Below are positions 1 through 9,653 of a stretch of DNA of 64,000 bases, in pieces; the first letter of the stretch is position 1, and every line of letters starts with the position of its first letter. This DNA is from Peptococcaceae bacterium. GTDB lineage: Bacteria > Bacillota > Dehalobacteriia > UBA4068 > JAAVYR01. A model generated the notes under the pieces. It was not told where the DNA came from, searched no databases, and was given only the letters and a program-made list of their open reading frames with translations. Both the position numbers and the translations under genes were made by a program. Where the stretch lies: assembly GCA_022791255.1 (NCBI GenBank), contig JAAVYR010000003.1, forward strand, positions 1 to 64,000. Reading direction: 5' to 3'.

Positions 1-1377
1 GATGGTAAAGGAACCATTAGAGCTTTCTGTATAACCTGCCCCGGAACCAACCCCGGCAAGTGCTGTAGCTTTGATGGAACTACTCTTACCTTTTGTGCCC
101 AGCTCGCTTTCTAGTGCACTTTTCGTTCTAGCGTTTACATTGGTTACCCCAGCTGTCCGCACCAGTGCTAAGTCATAGCCGCTTTGGGCATAGATAGGCG
201 TTGGTGTTTTTCCGTAATTTCGTGGAATATTTGTTTGGTAACTACCATTTGCAACCTTCAAATAGTTTTTTACCATATCTGAAAGCGTTACGGTACCACC
301 GCCACCGGCAGCGCCACCATTCCCACCTATAGAGTGAAGAGTACCACTTGTAGTCCTACCGGTAGAACCACCACCACCAATAGAACCAACACCACCATTG
401 TAACTAGTACCACCAGTTGTCGCATTAGATTGCTGGAAATAACCACCACCACCGCCAAAATTGCCATTCCCCCCAGGACCACCATTGGTACCACCCATAC
501 CAGTCTGTTCACCGCCACCGCCAGAGAAACCACCAGCACCAGATGCTGTTGTACCGCCACCACCACCGGCACCACCTCCACCGATACCAGCACCAGGATA
601 TCCACCACCACCACCGCCAGAAGTAGTAGCAGTAATACGACCAGAACCACCACCGCCACCATAAGCCTCTACCAATACATTTCCATAGAGTTTTATAGTT
701 CCAGCTGCACCGCCAGCACTCCCATGTTCAGGCTCTGTATAACCAATCTGTCCACCGTCACCACCGTTACCACCAATACCAGCGCCGGCGCCGCCGCCAC
801 CGGTACCACCGTGGTCAAGCGTATCGGTTGTTTGATCCCCACCATGACCAGCGTCTCCACCTTTTGCGATTAGCTGACCAGAACCATATACATTGAGTTC
901 AGCACCATTGGGAACCGAAATACCTGCAAAACCTCCACGTCCCTTAAATTTTGCAGAATTATTCGGACCACCTTCTGTAATCCCTGTACCATGAGTGGCT
1001 GCACCACCAATTACTTCTAAGGTCCCGTCAACAATTAAAGTTAACTTGCCACCACTGACTACATTGATAGGACTGCAGCCATTACCGTAGTCGTTAATGG
1101 TAACCGTCACATTCTTCGGCACTTTTACTGTTGCCGTTCTGCCGCTGAGCACTTCGATGACCGTGTTGGAAACGCTAGCATTGCTCAGCGTGTACGTCTT
1201 GCCGTTTTCCAGCTGGTACTTCACATTGCTGCCTAACGCTAAGCTCAACGCCGGCGCACTATTGGTACTGCTTGGCGCCGCCCATGCCGCCTGTGGGATA
1301 GGGGGAACCATGGAGAGCAGCAGGGAGTAGTGCCACGCTCTACAAAAAAAATACTTACTACTTCCAACAGTTTTCAT
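1..1377 (-). CDS. Glycine-rich secreted/surface protein, N-terminal part (continues beyond window start)
   Basis: Minus frame open from ATG at 1377 to coordinate 1 (459 codons, no stop found by hand translation). N-terminus MKTVGSSKYFFCRAWHYSLLLSMVPPIPQAAWA/APSS looks like a signal peptide, followed by Gly-rich GGGG(S/Y/A) repeats. Absent from the ORF track, probably because it runs off the window. Start codon uncertain (see findings). Confidence 0.7.
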   Translation of the reverse strand, partial: MKTVGSSKYFFCRAWHYSLLLSMVPPIPQAAWAAPSSTNSAPALSLALGSNVKYQLENGKTYTLSNASVSNTVIEVLSGRTATVKVPKNVTVTINDYGNGCSPINVVSGGKLTLIVDGTLEVIGGAATHGTGITEGGPNNSAKFKGRGGFAGISVPNGAELNVYGSGQLIAKGGDAGHGGDQTTDTLDHGGTGGGGAGAGIGGNGGDGGQIGYTEPEHGSAGGAAGTIKLYGNVLVEAYGGGGGSGRITATTSGGGGGGYPGAGIGGGGAGGGGGTTASGAGGFSGGGGEQTGMGGTNGGPGGNGNFGGGGGYFQQSNATTGGTSYNGGVGSIGGGGSTGRTTSGTLHSIGGNGGAAGGGGTVTLSDMVKNYLKVANGSYQTNIPRNYGKTPTPIYAQSGYDLALVRTAGVTNVNARTKSALESELGTKGKSSSIKATALAGVGSGAGYTESSNGSFTI

Positions 1378-1403
1378 TCCTGTCGTCGGAAGTAGTAAGT
1401 ATT
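1350..1403 (-). terminator. Rho-independent terminator downstream of the addB-addA-small ORF block
   Basis: Perfect 16-bp inverted repeat aatacttactacttcc (1350-1365) / ggaagtagtaagtatt (1388-1403), plus inner acag/ctgt pairing. On the minus strand the 3' arm runs into TTTTTTTT. Confidence 0.8.
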
Positions 1404-1431
1404 TCCCATATACTTTGTGACATGATTTGTA

Positions 1432-1620
1432 TTATAAATTTACTGATAACAGCGCTAAAAATAAGATAAACAATACTAAGATAATCAAAAAACTAGGTGC
1501 TACAAACGCATACATAAATAATAAAATCGTTGCACAAAAAAATAAACTGTAAGAAAACCCTATTCGCCGGGCAGCCCCAGCTATCATCCGCCCGATACCT
1601 CTGCACCATCCACCAAACAA
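1432..1620 (-). CDS. Small hydrophobic protein, 62 aa, probably membrane
   Basis: TTG start preceded by GGGAGG; long hydrophobic stretch FSYSLFFCATILLFMYAFVAPSFLIILVLFILFLALLSVNL; lies between addA and the terminator. Confidence 0.5.
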   Translation of the reverse strand: MFGGWCRGIGRMIAGAARRIGFSYSLFFCATILLFMYAFVAPSFLIILVLFILFLALLSVNL

Positions 1621-1688
1621 AGCACATCCCTCCCCTGCCGGCTTTGCTTTATTCTATGACAAGAGCAGAGCAAAAGAGCTTGGTTTTC

Positions 1689-4600
1689 CTAATGAATTTC
1701 TATAAATTTTCCTTGCTGTAAAAGATAAATATATATTCTTTCTACAGGTTCCCCACTAATACGAGCAAACGCACGAGCATACTGCTTTACCTGACCGCCA
1801 TATTTATGAGCAATTTCTGTATCAGACAAATGGTAATCTCCCGCGCCAGATTTATAATCAATGATTACCCAACCAGAGGAAGATAAAAAGGCTAGGTCAA
1901 TGGTCCCCTGTAATACCATCTCTTCTCCAGTGGGCACATCTGCATAAATCTCTGTCGCAGGGATTACCGTCAGGAACGATAACTCCCGGTATACCCGACT
2001 AGACTGCAAAAGCTCTTGCCCTATTTCCTGGGTAAAAAAATCATAAATGCCTTGATAATTGATTTGTCTAGCTAATTCTTGCGGCAAGAGACCTGACGAC
2101 AGCATTTCATCTATTTGCTGATGAATAGCAGAGACAGAAAGATTTGGAGATAAGATAAGATGCTCAAAAATAAAGTGATGCATGGTGCCTCGCACCCTCG
2201 GGTCTACCTTGTCGCTACCTTCCTGATGAAGCGGGGAAACGCTGGTCTCATCAGTGCTTTCAGCGAAAACTGGCTCTACCTCCAGGCTACTAAAACTAGC
2301 TTCTTTTTGCTTACGTTTTTGTTCCATCTCTGTTACCGAGAGTTTCGCTTCTTTTTCTGCTAGTTCTGGCCAAGGATATTGCCAATCAAGAAGCGCCTGG
2401 ATTTCTCTTTGCTGAGGTGCCTCTTGGACTGGCTGCTGCTTATCCAGACAATCTAAAAAGGCAGTATCTACCTCAGCAGCAAGTGTCCCAGCTCCCGCTG
2501 CATGTAAAATCTGCACCTGCCAAGAACTATCATGTTCATAAACTTCTCGGGGCATGTCCATAGGCGGTAGTTCTATTTGCTTACGCAGCGGCGCACCATC
2601 TCGATGGCGGATAACAGCTCTTGCTAACCAATCCAAAGGGGAACGGCTATTGCGTATATGGTCAAATGCTAAAGTAAACCCCGGAACATCACAGCCATCC
2701 GCCCAATTTTGGATGGATTTTTCTAGGTTCGTACAGCTGCCCACCAGGAAAAGACGGTCTCTAGCCCGCGTCAGCGCTACATATAATACCCTCAATTCTT
2801 CCCCTAATGTCTCCTGACGAGCCTTTTCCATAATAGCAACTTTCGGTAAAGTCTGATATTTCACATGATTTCGCTTATCAATGGCAACAATCCCCATACC
2901 TAAATCACGATGCAGCAACACATCGCCTATGGTATCCTGCATATTAAACTTCCGTCCCAGACCACAAACAAAAACAATCGGAAACTCTAACCCCTTTGAA
3001 TGGTGAATACTCATAATCCGTACAGCAACCTCACCATTACCAGAAGACGGAGAAATAATGAAACGATTTCCAGACTGACTCATCCGCTCCAGAAACAACA
3101 CAAAACGGTACAAACCACCGTAAGACTGCCCATCATATTCCTTAGCCTGCTGATAAAAAGCATTTAAGTTCGCCTGCCGCGCAGCTCCCCCCGGCAATAA
3201 CCCCACCCACTGAAATAAATGATACTCTTGATAAATTTTCATCAGTAGTTCTGATACAGGCTGCTGCATAGCAATATACCGTAATTCCGCGAGTTTTGTT
3301 AAAAAAGCACTGATTTTATCTTTTAACGGCTGGGCAATTTCTTTTTCACAAGCAACCAATAACCCATCATAAAGAGGACCTTTTTCACCAATGCGGATAG
3401 TCGTCAAGTCATCAGGGGTAAACCCGCCAAATACGGATAGCAATACCCCTGCTAAAGGAATATCTTGATAAGGATTATCAATGATTTGTAAGATAGAAGA
3501 AATCAGTAAGATTTCCGGTGCCTCTTCACTCCCATCAGTAACCTCTGCAAAGCAAGGTATTCCCAGCAGCTGAAACTCCTCTTGGAAAATGCCAGCCCAA
3601 GTCTTGGTACTGCGCAAAAGAATAACCATATCACTGTATGCATATCCCTCTGCCACAAGAGCAAGGATTTTCTTCCCGACCAGCCTTGCTTCTCGCTGGG
3701 CAGTAGAAGTATCCTCTGCCTCTTCCTCCTTTGCTTGCTTCACATCAATTATGTCTAATTCGATAGGATAGGGATGGGTATCTGTCCGCCGCGGTATCAG
3801 ATATGCTTCTTCATCATAGTCGATTTCAGTAACACCACTATGCATCAACTGGGCAAAGACAAAATTAATTCCCTTTAAGATTTCTCCTTGACTACGAAAG
3901 TTCGCCGCAAGGTCTATCTTCCTACCGCCATTTCCTTGGCTATAAGCCAAATATTTACTTAAAAATAAACCGGGTTCTGCCAAGCGAAAGCGATAAATGC
4001 TTTGCTTTACATCTCCTACAAAAAAGCGGTTGTTCTCTCTAGATACCATTTGCAAGATAGCTTCTTGTGCACAATTAATATCCTGGTATTCATCAACCAA
4101 TACTTCGGCAAACTTTTCCTTTAAGGAAGAAGCAATCCCATTGCCTTCCTCTTCCAGGAGCAACAACACAAAATGCTCTAAGTCTGAAAAATCCACTAAT
4201 GCCTTCTTTTGTTTTGCAGCCTGCAATCGTTCATAAAAAGCTCTTGCTAAGCCCACAAAGGCACCTACCACCCCAGCAAGGTTTTGGATTTGTTGAAGAT
4301 TTTCTTGATGAGAGCGCAAGAAAATATCATTTTTCCAGTGCAAAGCAATGGCCTTTGCCTTATCTCGATAACCCTTTGCCTGCTCCTTTAAGACGATATC
4401 AGGCTTCCCCTTCGCACGCAACGTAGCAAAGGTAACAGTAGCAAAAGCCTGCGCCCCATCAGATAATGGCTCCTGCATCAGCTGGCACACTTGAAGGAGC
4501 ATGTCTCTTTCTGCTTCCAATTGGGAAAGATAGCTTTCCGGCCCCTCCGGCTTTGTCGCTATTTCCATCGCGGTTTCTAAAAAACCAATGGCTTCCCCCA

Positions 4601-5276
4601 GCTCTGTCACACACTGCTGCCGTAAAAAGGTCATCCAAGGAGAAGTCGCAAACGCCGCTTCTGAGGTAAGCTCATATTGTCGGCCCAAGGTATCTAGCCA
4701 CTGGACAGGCTTTGGCTGACTCAAGCTAAACTGATATAGTTCTAAGATAATCTTACGCACCAGTTCATCTTCTCTGCCTCCATAAGCCTCTATGAGCTCC
4801 AGAAAAGCCGGTTCCTTTTCTTGGTAAGCCGTTTCTAATAACTCGTCTAATACTTCTTCCATCAGCAATGTTTTCTCTGCTTCATTGGCAATGGTAAACT
4901 TTGCCGGCAACCCCACCAGCAAATAATGTTCTCTTAATAAATCCAGACAAAAGGAGTGGAGCGTTGTAATGGAAGCAATATTCAAAAGAGATAGCTGCTT
5001 TTGCAAATATTGGGCAAGAGAGGCGTCTTCTGTTTCTTTTAACCGTTGAAACAAAGCACTGCCAATACGCTGCCGCATTTCGGAGGCAGCAGCATTGGTA
5101 AAGGTCACGACTAAAAGACGATTAATATCTACTGGATTTTTCTCATCCAGGACTCGACGAATAATCCGCTCTACCAATACAGCTGTTTTCCCAGAGCCCG
5201 CACCTGCAGAAACCAAAAGATTTTGCCCCCGCGCCGTAATAGCCTCTTGCTGCTCCGCTGTCCAATTAGGTTGCAT
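1689..5276 (-). CDS. addA: ATP-dependent helicase/nuclease subunit A (AddA)
   Basis: UvrD-type motifs (SAGAGSGKTAVLVERI, VDEYQDIN, VALTRARDRL) and C-terminal nuclease motif VIIDYKSG. Confidence 0.97.
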   Translation of the reverse strand: MQPNWTAEQQEAITARGQNLLVSAGAGSGKTAVLVERIIRRVLDEKNPVDINRLLVVTFTNAAASEMRQRIGSALFQRLKETEDASLAQYLQKQLSLLNIASITTLHSFCLDLLREHYLLVGLPAKFTIANEAEKTLLMEEVLDELLETAYQEKEPAFLELIEAYGGREDELVRKIILELYQFSLSQPKPVQWLDTLGRQYELTSEAAFATSPWMTFLRQQCVTELGEAIGFLETAMEIATKPEGPESYLSQLEAERDMLLQVCQLMQEPLSDGAQAFATVTFATLRAKGKPDIVLKEQAKGYRDKAKAIALHWKNDIFLRSHQENLQQIQNLAGVVGAFVGLARAFYERLQAAKQKKALVDFSDLEHFVLLLLEEEGNGIASSLKEKFAEVLVDEYQDINCAQEAILQMVSRENNRFFVGDVKQSIYRFRLAEPGLFLSKYLAYSQGNGGRKIDLAANFRSQGEILKGINFVFAQLMHSGVTEIDYDEEAYLIPRRTDTHPYPIELDIIDVKQAKEEEAEDTSTAQREARLVGKKILALVAEGYAYSDMVILLRSTKTWAGIFQEEFQLLGIPCFAEVTDGSEEAPEILLISSILQIIDNPYQDIPLAGVLLSVFGGFTPDDLTTIRIGEKGPLYDGLLVACEKEIAQPLKDKISAFLTKLAELRYIAMQQPVSELLMKIYQEYHLFQWVGLLPGGAARQANLNAFYQQAKEYDGQSYGGLYRFVLFLERMSQSGNRFIISPSSGNGEVAVRIMSIHHSKGLEFPIVFVCGLGRKFNMQDTIGDVLLHRDLGMGIVAIDKRNHVKYQTLPKVAIMEKARQETLGEELRVLYVALTRARDRLFLVGSCTNLEKSIQNWADGCDVPGFTLAFDHIRNSRSPLDWLARAVIRHRDGAPLRKQIELPPMDMPREVYEHDSSWQVQILHAAGAGTLAAEVDTAFLDCLDKQQPVQEAPQQREIQALLDWQYPWPELAEKEAKLSVTEMEQKRKQKEASFSSLEVEPVFAESTDETSVSPLHQEGSDKVDPRVRGTMHHFIFEHLILSPNLSVSAIHQQIDEMLSSGLLPQELARQINYQGIYDFFTQEIGQELLQSSRVYRELSFLTVIPATEIYADVPTGEEMVLQGTIDLAFLSSSGWVIIDYKSGAGDYHLSDTEIAHKYGGQVKQYARAFARISGEPVERIYIYLLQQGKFIEIH

Positions 5277-8200
5277 CCACTGTCCCCTCCTCTCTCTGGA
5301 TTTCCTGCCACACTTCTTCTTCTGTCAACACCTTTTCATAAGCAGACGGTAGCATATCCCGAGAGAAACCGCATACCGCTTTAAAATCACAATAAGTGCA
5401 AGCATCAAAATTTCCTTGTCGCCAAGGCTTCACCCCGATGAAGCCCTGCAGCAGCTGCTGTCCCGCTTCGCTTAAAAGGCGCAAAATATGCTTTTGCATA
5501 GACTCCATTTGGGTAGCCGTTAATCCTGGTGAGTTTTTCCAAAACTCTCCTTCTTGGTTCATGGCAATGGGGATAACGCTGGAGATACCATTAATATCTT
5601 TATCTGCCAAAAGCACAGCCTCTACATCCTTCACTGCAATACCATTCATTTTAAATTCTTTTAGCCAGGCTTGCTTCGCCGCCTCTGTATCCAATTGCAA
5701 GGCGCTTTTTACCATAGCGTCCTTTAAGGTAAAGTAATACACACCAGCACTCTCTGCCGCTTTGCCTTTGGTAATAACCACACTGTTGCTTAAAGCTACT
5801 TGCATGTAAAGAAGCAGCTGCATCTTTAAACCGTAAAACATATCGTTTAGGGTTAGATTTTTATCGCTGGATTTATAGTCTACCACCCGCAACCAGGTCT
5901 GATTTTCTGACTGGGCACAGTCCACTCGGTCGATAGCGCCAGAAATAACCAGCTTCCCGCCACCCGGTAAATCCAAGGTAAGGGCAGGTAAATCTTTTTC
6001 CAGCCCAAAGGAAATCTCCCAACCAATGGGACGAAACGCTCCCTGTTGGAGCTGCTCCCCCATGGCCACCATGACAGCAGCCATTAATCGAGCCAGTTTC
6101 CCCTGCAGGTAGTCATATTTAGCTTCATTTTCAGCAATATCCCCCCAGTATTCCCCAGCAATGGCAGATACGGCTTCCTCTGCTAATGCCTGTGCCTCTT
6201 CTGGTGATAAATCTGCCCAAGTTAAATTTTTTACAGCTAAAGCTTTCCCAGTATAAGCCAATGTTTCATGAAAGATGCTGCCTGTTTCTGCAGTCCCTGG
6301 CTGATATTTCAGCCGTTTTCTCAGCTGCAGACCAAAGCCTGCAAAATGGGCAAAAGGACACTGCCGAAATTTCTCCAACCGAGAAACACTGGAATAAATC
6401 TGCTTACCATAAAGCTGATTAACGACGGAAGAAGAAAGATAAGATACATCCTTTGTTTCCAAGAGCACCTTGCGCAGCTTTGCCATTTCTCCTTGATAAG
6501 AAGGATGCTGCAAGTAATAGTTATACACACTAGGCCAGAAATCTGCCATGGTCTGGCCTTTTTTCACTTCTCGGAGCACATTGCCTAGGACCATAAAATC
6601 ATAGTCTCCCCCTACCAACAACTGCTTATCCCTTAAATCCTCTGGTTTACCGGAAAAATAAACTTCTTGCAACGTGGGAAACATCTCTTTAATTTTCCCC
6701 AAGGCAAGACAAGGCAGTAATGGACTGCCCTTTTCATCTGTCATAGGATAGGAGAGAAATAGATACTCTCGACTTCTGGTCATAGCAATATAAAGCAAAT
6801 ATTCTTCTATATACTGCCGCTTGTCCCGATTAGGCCCCAGGAGCACGCCATATTTCTCTAATGTATCCCGCTCTCCACTAGAAAAGAAACCATCTTCCCC
6901 GCTTTTTGCCGGGAAAAAACCTTCATTAAGACCAATAACAAAGCTGCAGCTTACTTCCGGCATACGGCTATTTTCCACATCACTGAGGAAGACGCCATCT
7001 AGCGCAGGCGGCGTCATGGCGATTTTCATTTCTTGGAAGCCTTGTTCTAATAAGGACAACAGTTCCTCCGCTGTATAGACGCCTTCTCCCATAAAAGTCT
7101 CTATCTGCTGTAGAAAACTGCCTACCTCTTCTGGAATGCGCTGATGTATCTCAGCCTGGATAAAGTCTCCTTGAGCTAAATCCTGTGCATACCAGCGGCT
7201 TATCTTTTCCTCTACCTGCAAATCTGTTAGCAGCTGCAAAAGAAGGCCTACAAAATCTTTCCCAGTCAGAGACTGTTTCATGCCATCAGCAAAGGCCATT
7301 AAAGGCGCAAGCATTTCTCTGCGCAAGCCGTTTATGCGGTCAAGGCTGTATTTTTCTCCTTCTGGCCAACGCTTCGGCAAATAGGTCCAATCCTTCTTCT
7401 GTCGCCACCTTTGATAGTGGATACCTGCTGCCAAGGCATATGTTTCCAAGAGGTCAATATCCTCTCGCCGCTCCCAAGCTAGGCCGCTTTTTAAGTAGCG
7501 GAACACCGCCTCTGTACGCCAGCCTTCTGCCACAACTTCCAGCGCTCCGCGAATAACTTCTGCTAGCGGGTGCTGACCCAAAGACTGCTTTTCATCAATG
7601 TATACAGGAATTCCCAGCTGCGCAAAGATTTTTTTGATTAGCTGTTGATAACGGCTAATATCTCTGGTAATGATGGCAAAATCCCGATAATGCCACTGAC
7701 GCTCCCGCGCCAGCTGATGGATTTTTCTAGCGGCATAGATGATTTCACTTTCCATATCGCTAGCCTTACACAAGCTTATCTCTTCACAAACTACCTCGTC
7801 CAGATATCTTCTTACCGGGTAAGTCAGCAGCCCTTTTTCTAGCTCTGCTAGAGCCGGCCGTTCCTGATAACGCTTACAATGAGATAACCGCACCTCTTCT
7901 CCCATAGAGATACCTTCTGCTCTCGCCTCTGCCAGAAGTCGCTCTCGTGCCTGATAAATGTGATAAAACCCATTTTGTGCAGAGATTTTAGGATATTTTA
8001 AAATCTCTGCCGGCAGGCAAAAGGTAACGGTCACTTCCTTACAGTGCCGTGCTAAGGCAAGCAGCACCAGCTGTTCCTGACGGCTAAAAGTCGCAAAGCT
8101 ATCTACCCAGATAACAGCATCTTTTAACCAATCACTCTGGGGAATTTCTGCTAAAAGCTGGGTAAGGATTTCCTCATGATCCAGATAGCCCGTCTCTCGA

Positions 8201-8769
8201 AAGCCTCGCCATGCCTCATAAAGCAGGCAAATATCCTGCAGCTTCTCGGCAAAAGTCCGATTAAACTCCTGGGAGATTTTATTACTGCCAGAAGCCGCCC
8301 GTTCTTTTGCTGCCTGCTGACCAATAGCCTGCAGCTGCAGCGGTGAGATGCAATATTGTTGAAATTCTTTAAATAAGCTGCCAAGCTCTGCTGCAAAACC
8401 AGGATTTCCCGCTACTTGTTTTAATGCTGTCAACTGGTCCTGATGTTTTCGGATTAACTCTGAAAGCACCATCACCCGACCCATTTCATTCATATAGACT
8501 GGCTGTACAAGAGATTTTTTTGTCAATAACAAATGGGCCAACCGCTGGAAACTCAATACCTGCCCACGAATGCTGCCGCCTGTCGCTACCGTCTTCACCA
8601 ACATTTTTTCATAAGTAAAGCTGGCCTGTTCTGGAACAAGCATAATACAAGGCGCACCAAGAGGTGCCGCTGCCAAATGACTTTTTAGTTCTTCCCAGCA
8701 ATAGTGGGTCTTGCCAGCACCTGCCCCACCAATAACCAATTTTAACGACACTGCTTGTCCCTCCTTCAT
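5266..8769 (-). CDS. addB: ATP-dependent helicase/deoxyribonuclease subunit B (AddB)
   Basis: GGAGAGKTHYC P-loop, RVVDYKSSDK nuclease motif, C-terminal CTYCDFKAVC Fe-S motif, adjacent to addA. Start set at MKEGQ because the longer ORF overlaps the preceding gene. Confidence 0.95.
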   Translation of the reverse strand: MKEGQAVSLKLVIGGAGAGKTHYCWEELKSHLAAAPLGAPCIMLVPEQASFTYEKMLVKTVATGGSIRGQVLSFQRLAHLLLTKKSLVQPVYMNEMGRVMVLSELIRKHQDQLTALKQVAGNPGFAAELGSLFKEFQQYCISPLQLQAIGQQAAKERAASGSNKISQEFNRTFAEKLQDICLLYEAWRGFRETGYLDHEEILTQLLAEIPQSDWLKDAVIWVDSFATFSRQEQLVLLALARHCKEVTVTFCLPAEILKYPKISAQNGFYHIYQARERLLAEARAEGISMGEEVRLSHCKRYQERPALAELEKGLLTYPVRRYLDEVVCEEISLCKASDMESEIIYAARKIHQLARERQWHYRDFAIITRDISRYQQLIKKIFAQLGIPVYIDEKQSLGQHPLAEVIRGALEVVAEGWRTEAVFRYLKSGLAWERREDIDLLETYALAAGIHYQRWRQKKDWTYLPKRWPEGEKYSLDRINGLRREMLAPLMAFADGMKQSLTGKDFVGLLLQLLTDLQVEEKISRWYAQDLAQGDFIQAEIHQRIPEEVGSFLQQIETFMGEGVYTAEELLSLLEQGFQEMKIAMTPPALDGVFLSDVENSRMPEVSCSFVIGLNEGFFPAKSGEDGFFSSGERDTLEKYGVLLGPNRDKRQYIEEYLLYIAMTRSREYLFLSYPMTDEKGSPLLPCLALGKIKEMFPTLQEVYFSGKPEDLRDKQLLVGGDYDFMVLGNVLREVKKGQTMADFWPSVYNYYLQHPSYQGEMAKLRKVLLETKDVSYLSSSVVNQLYGKQIYSSVSRLEKFRQCPFAHFAGFGLQLRKRLKYQPGTAETGSIFHETLAYTGKALAVKNLTWADLSPEEAQALAEEAVSAIAGEYWGDIAENEAKYDYLQGKLARLMAAVMVAMGEQLQQGAFRPIGWEISFGLEKDLPALTLDLPGGGKLVISGAIDRVDCAQSENQTWLRVVDYKSSDKNLTLNDMFYGLKMQLLLYMQVALSNSVVITKGKAAESAGVYYFTLKDAMVKSALQLDTEAAKQAWLKEFKMNGIAVKDVEAVLLADKDINGISSVIPIAMNQEGEFWKNSPGLTATQMESMQKHILRLLSEAGQQLLQGFIGVKPWRQGNFDACTYCDFKAVCGFSRDMLPSAYEKVLTEEEVWQEIQREEGTVDAT

Positions 8770-8806
8770 TGCCGCTTTTCCCTTTACAATCCTTATAACA
8801 ATAACA

Positions 8807-9631
8807 TTATAACAAAGGAATTTTTTCTTCTTTACCACCGATAAATCTGCTGACATAAGAAAACCCACAAGCCTTTAATAAAGCATAAGCTTCCTTGATA
8901 TCCATTGCCACATGGTTTGCACGGTGAGCATCAGAACCACAAGTGATGATGTCACCACCCAGTTCTCGATAACGCTTTAAGATAGGCATATCCGGGTGCA
9001 TGCTGCCTACTCCATAACGAAGACCAGCCGTATTCACCTCTATCCCCAGTCCCTGGGTAATTAACGCCTGCAAAATAGCGTCGATGATATCACCAAATTT
9101 TTCATAGTCGATGGCATTATCGGTATAGCCTTGATACCGTCTCACTAAATCCAAGTGCCCCAAACAGTGAAAAACAGGCAGCGTTTGCACCATATCATAT
9201 ACCGCTTGAAAGTATGCCATATAAGCCGCCTCTTTTTCCTTACCAGCATAAAAAGCCCCCGTAGAAATCTCCCGCCTGTCAATGGTATGGATAGAACCAA
9301 TGATGAAATCAAATCGCCTGTCCGCTAAAAAAGCTTTTACTTCCTTTACATTGCAGGCTTGCAGCCCCAACTCTACTCCTTGACAGATAGCCAGCCGGTC
9401 CCCATACTGGACCCGCACTCTATTAATCTGCTCCTGATAAAGGGCCATATCTATCTCTACATGGCCGGCACTGTTTTTGGCTGCATGGTCAGAGAAGAAG
9501 TCCTGATGCTCTGTAAAGCAAATCCCTGCCATGCCCATAGATATTGCTTGCATGCATGCCTCACCCATATCCATGGAGCTATCCATAGATACCAGGCTAT
9601 GCATATGATAATCATAATATTTTTGCCCCAT
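8807..9631 (-). CDS. PHP-domain histidinol-phosphatase family protein
   Basis: DYHMHS, TEHQDF, GSIHTID, HLDLVRR and SDAHR metal-binding motifs of the PHP/HisJ family. Confidence 0.85.
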   Translation of the reverse strand: MGQKYYDYHMHSLVSMDSSMDMGEACMQAISMGMAGICFTEHQDFFSDHAAKNSAGHVEIDMALYQEQINRVRVQYGDRLAICQGVELGLQACNVKEVKAFLADRRFDFIIGSIHTIDRREISTGAFYAGKEKEAAYMAYFQAVYDMVQTLPVFHCLGHLDLVRRYQGYTDNAIDYEKFGDIIDAILQALITQGLGIEVNTAGLRYGVGSMHPDMPILKRYRELGGDIITCGSDAHRANHVAMDIKEAYALLKACGFSYVSRFIGGKEEKIPLL

Positions 9632-9653
9632 CTGACTCTGCCACCTCTTTTTC

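Noticed and set aside
334-873. Plus-strand Thr-rich ORF (MKSTTCSPTGRTTTT...) and minus Val-rich ORF 327..662
   Set aside because: Shadow frames of the GGT/GGC repeats; the continuous minus frame from 1377 to 1 with a signal peptide is the coherent reading.
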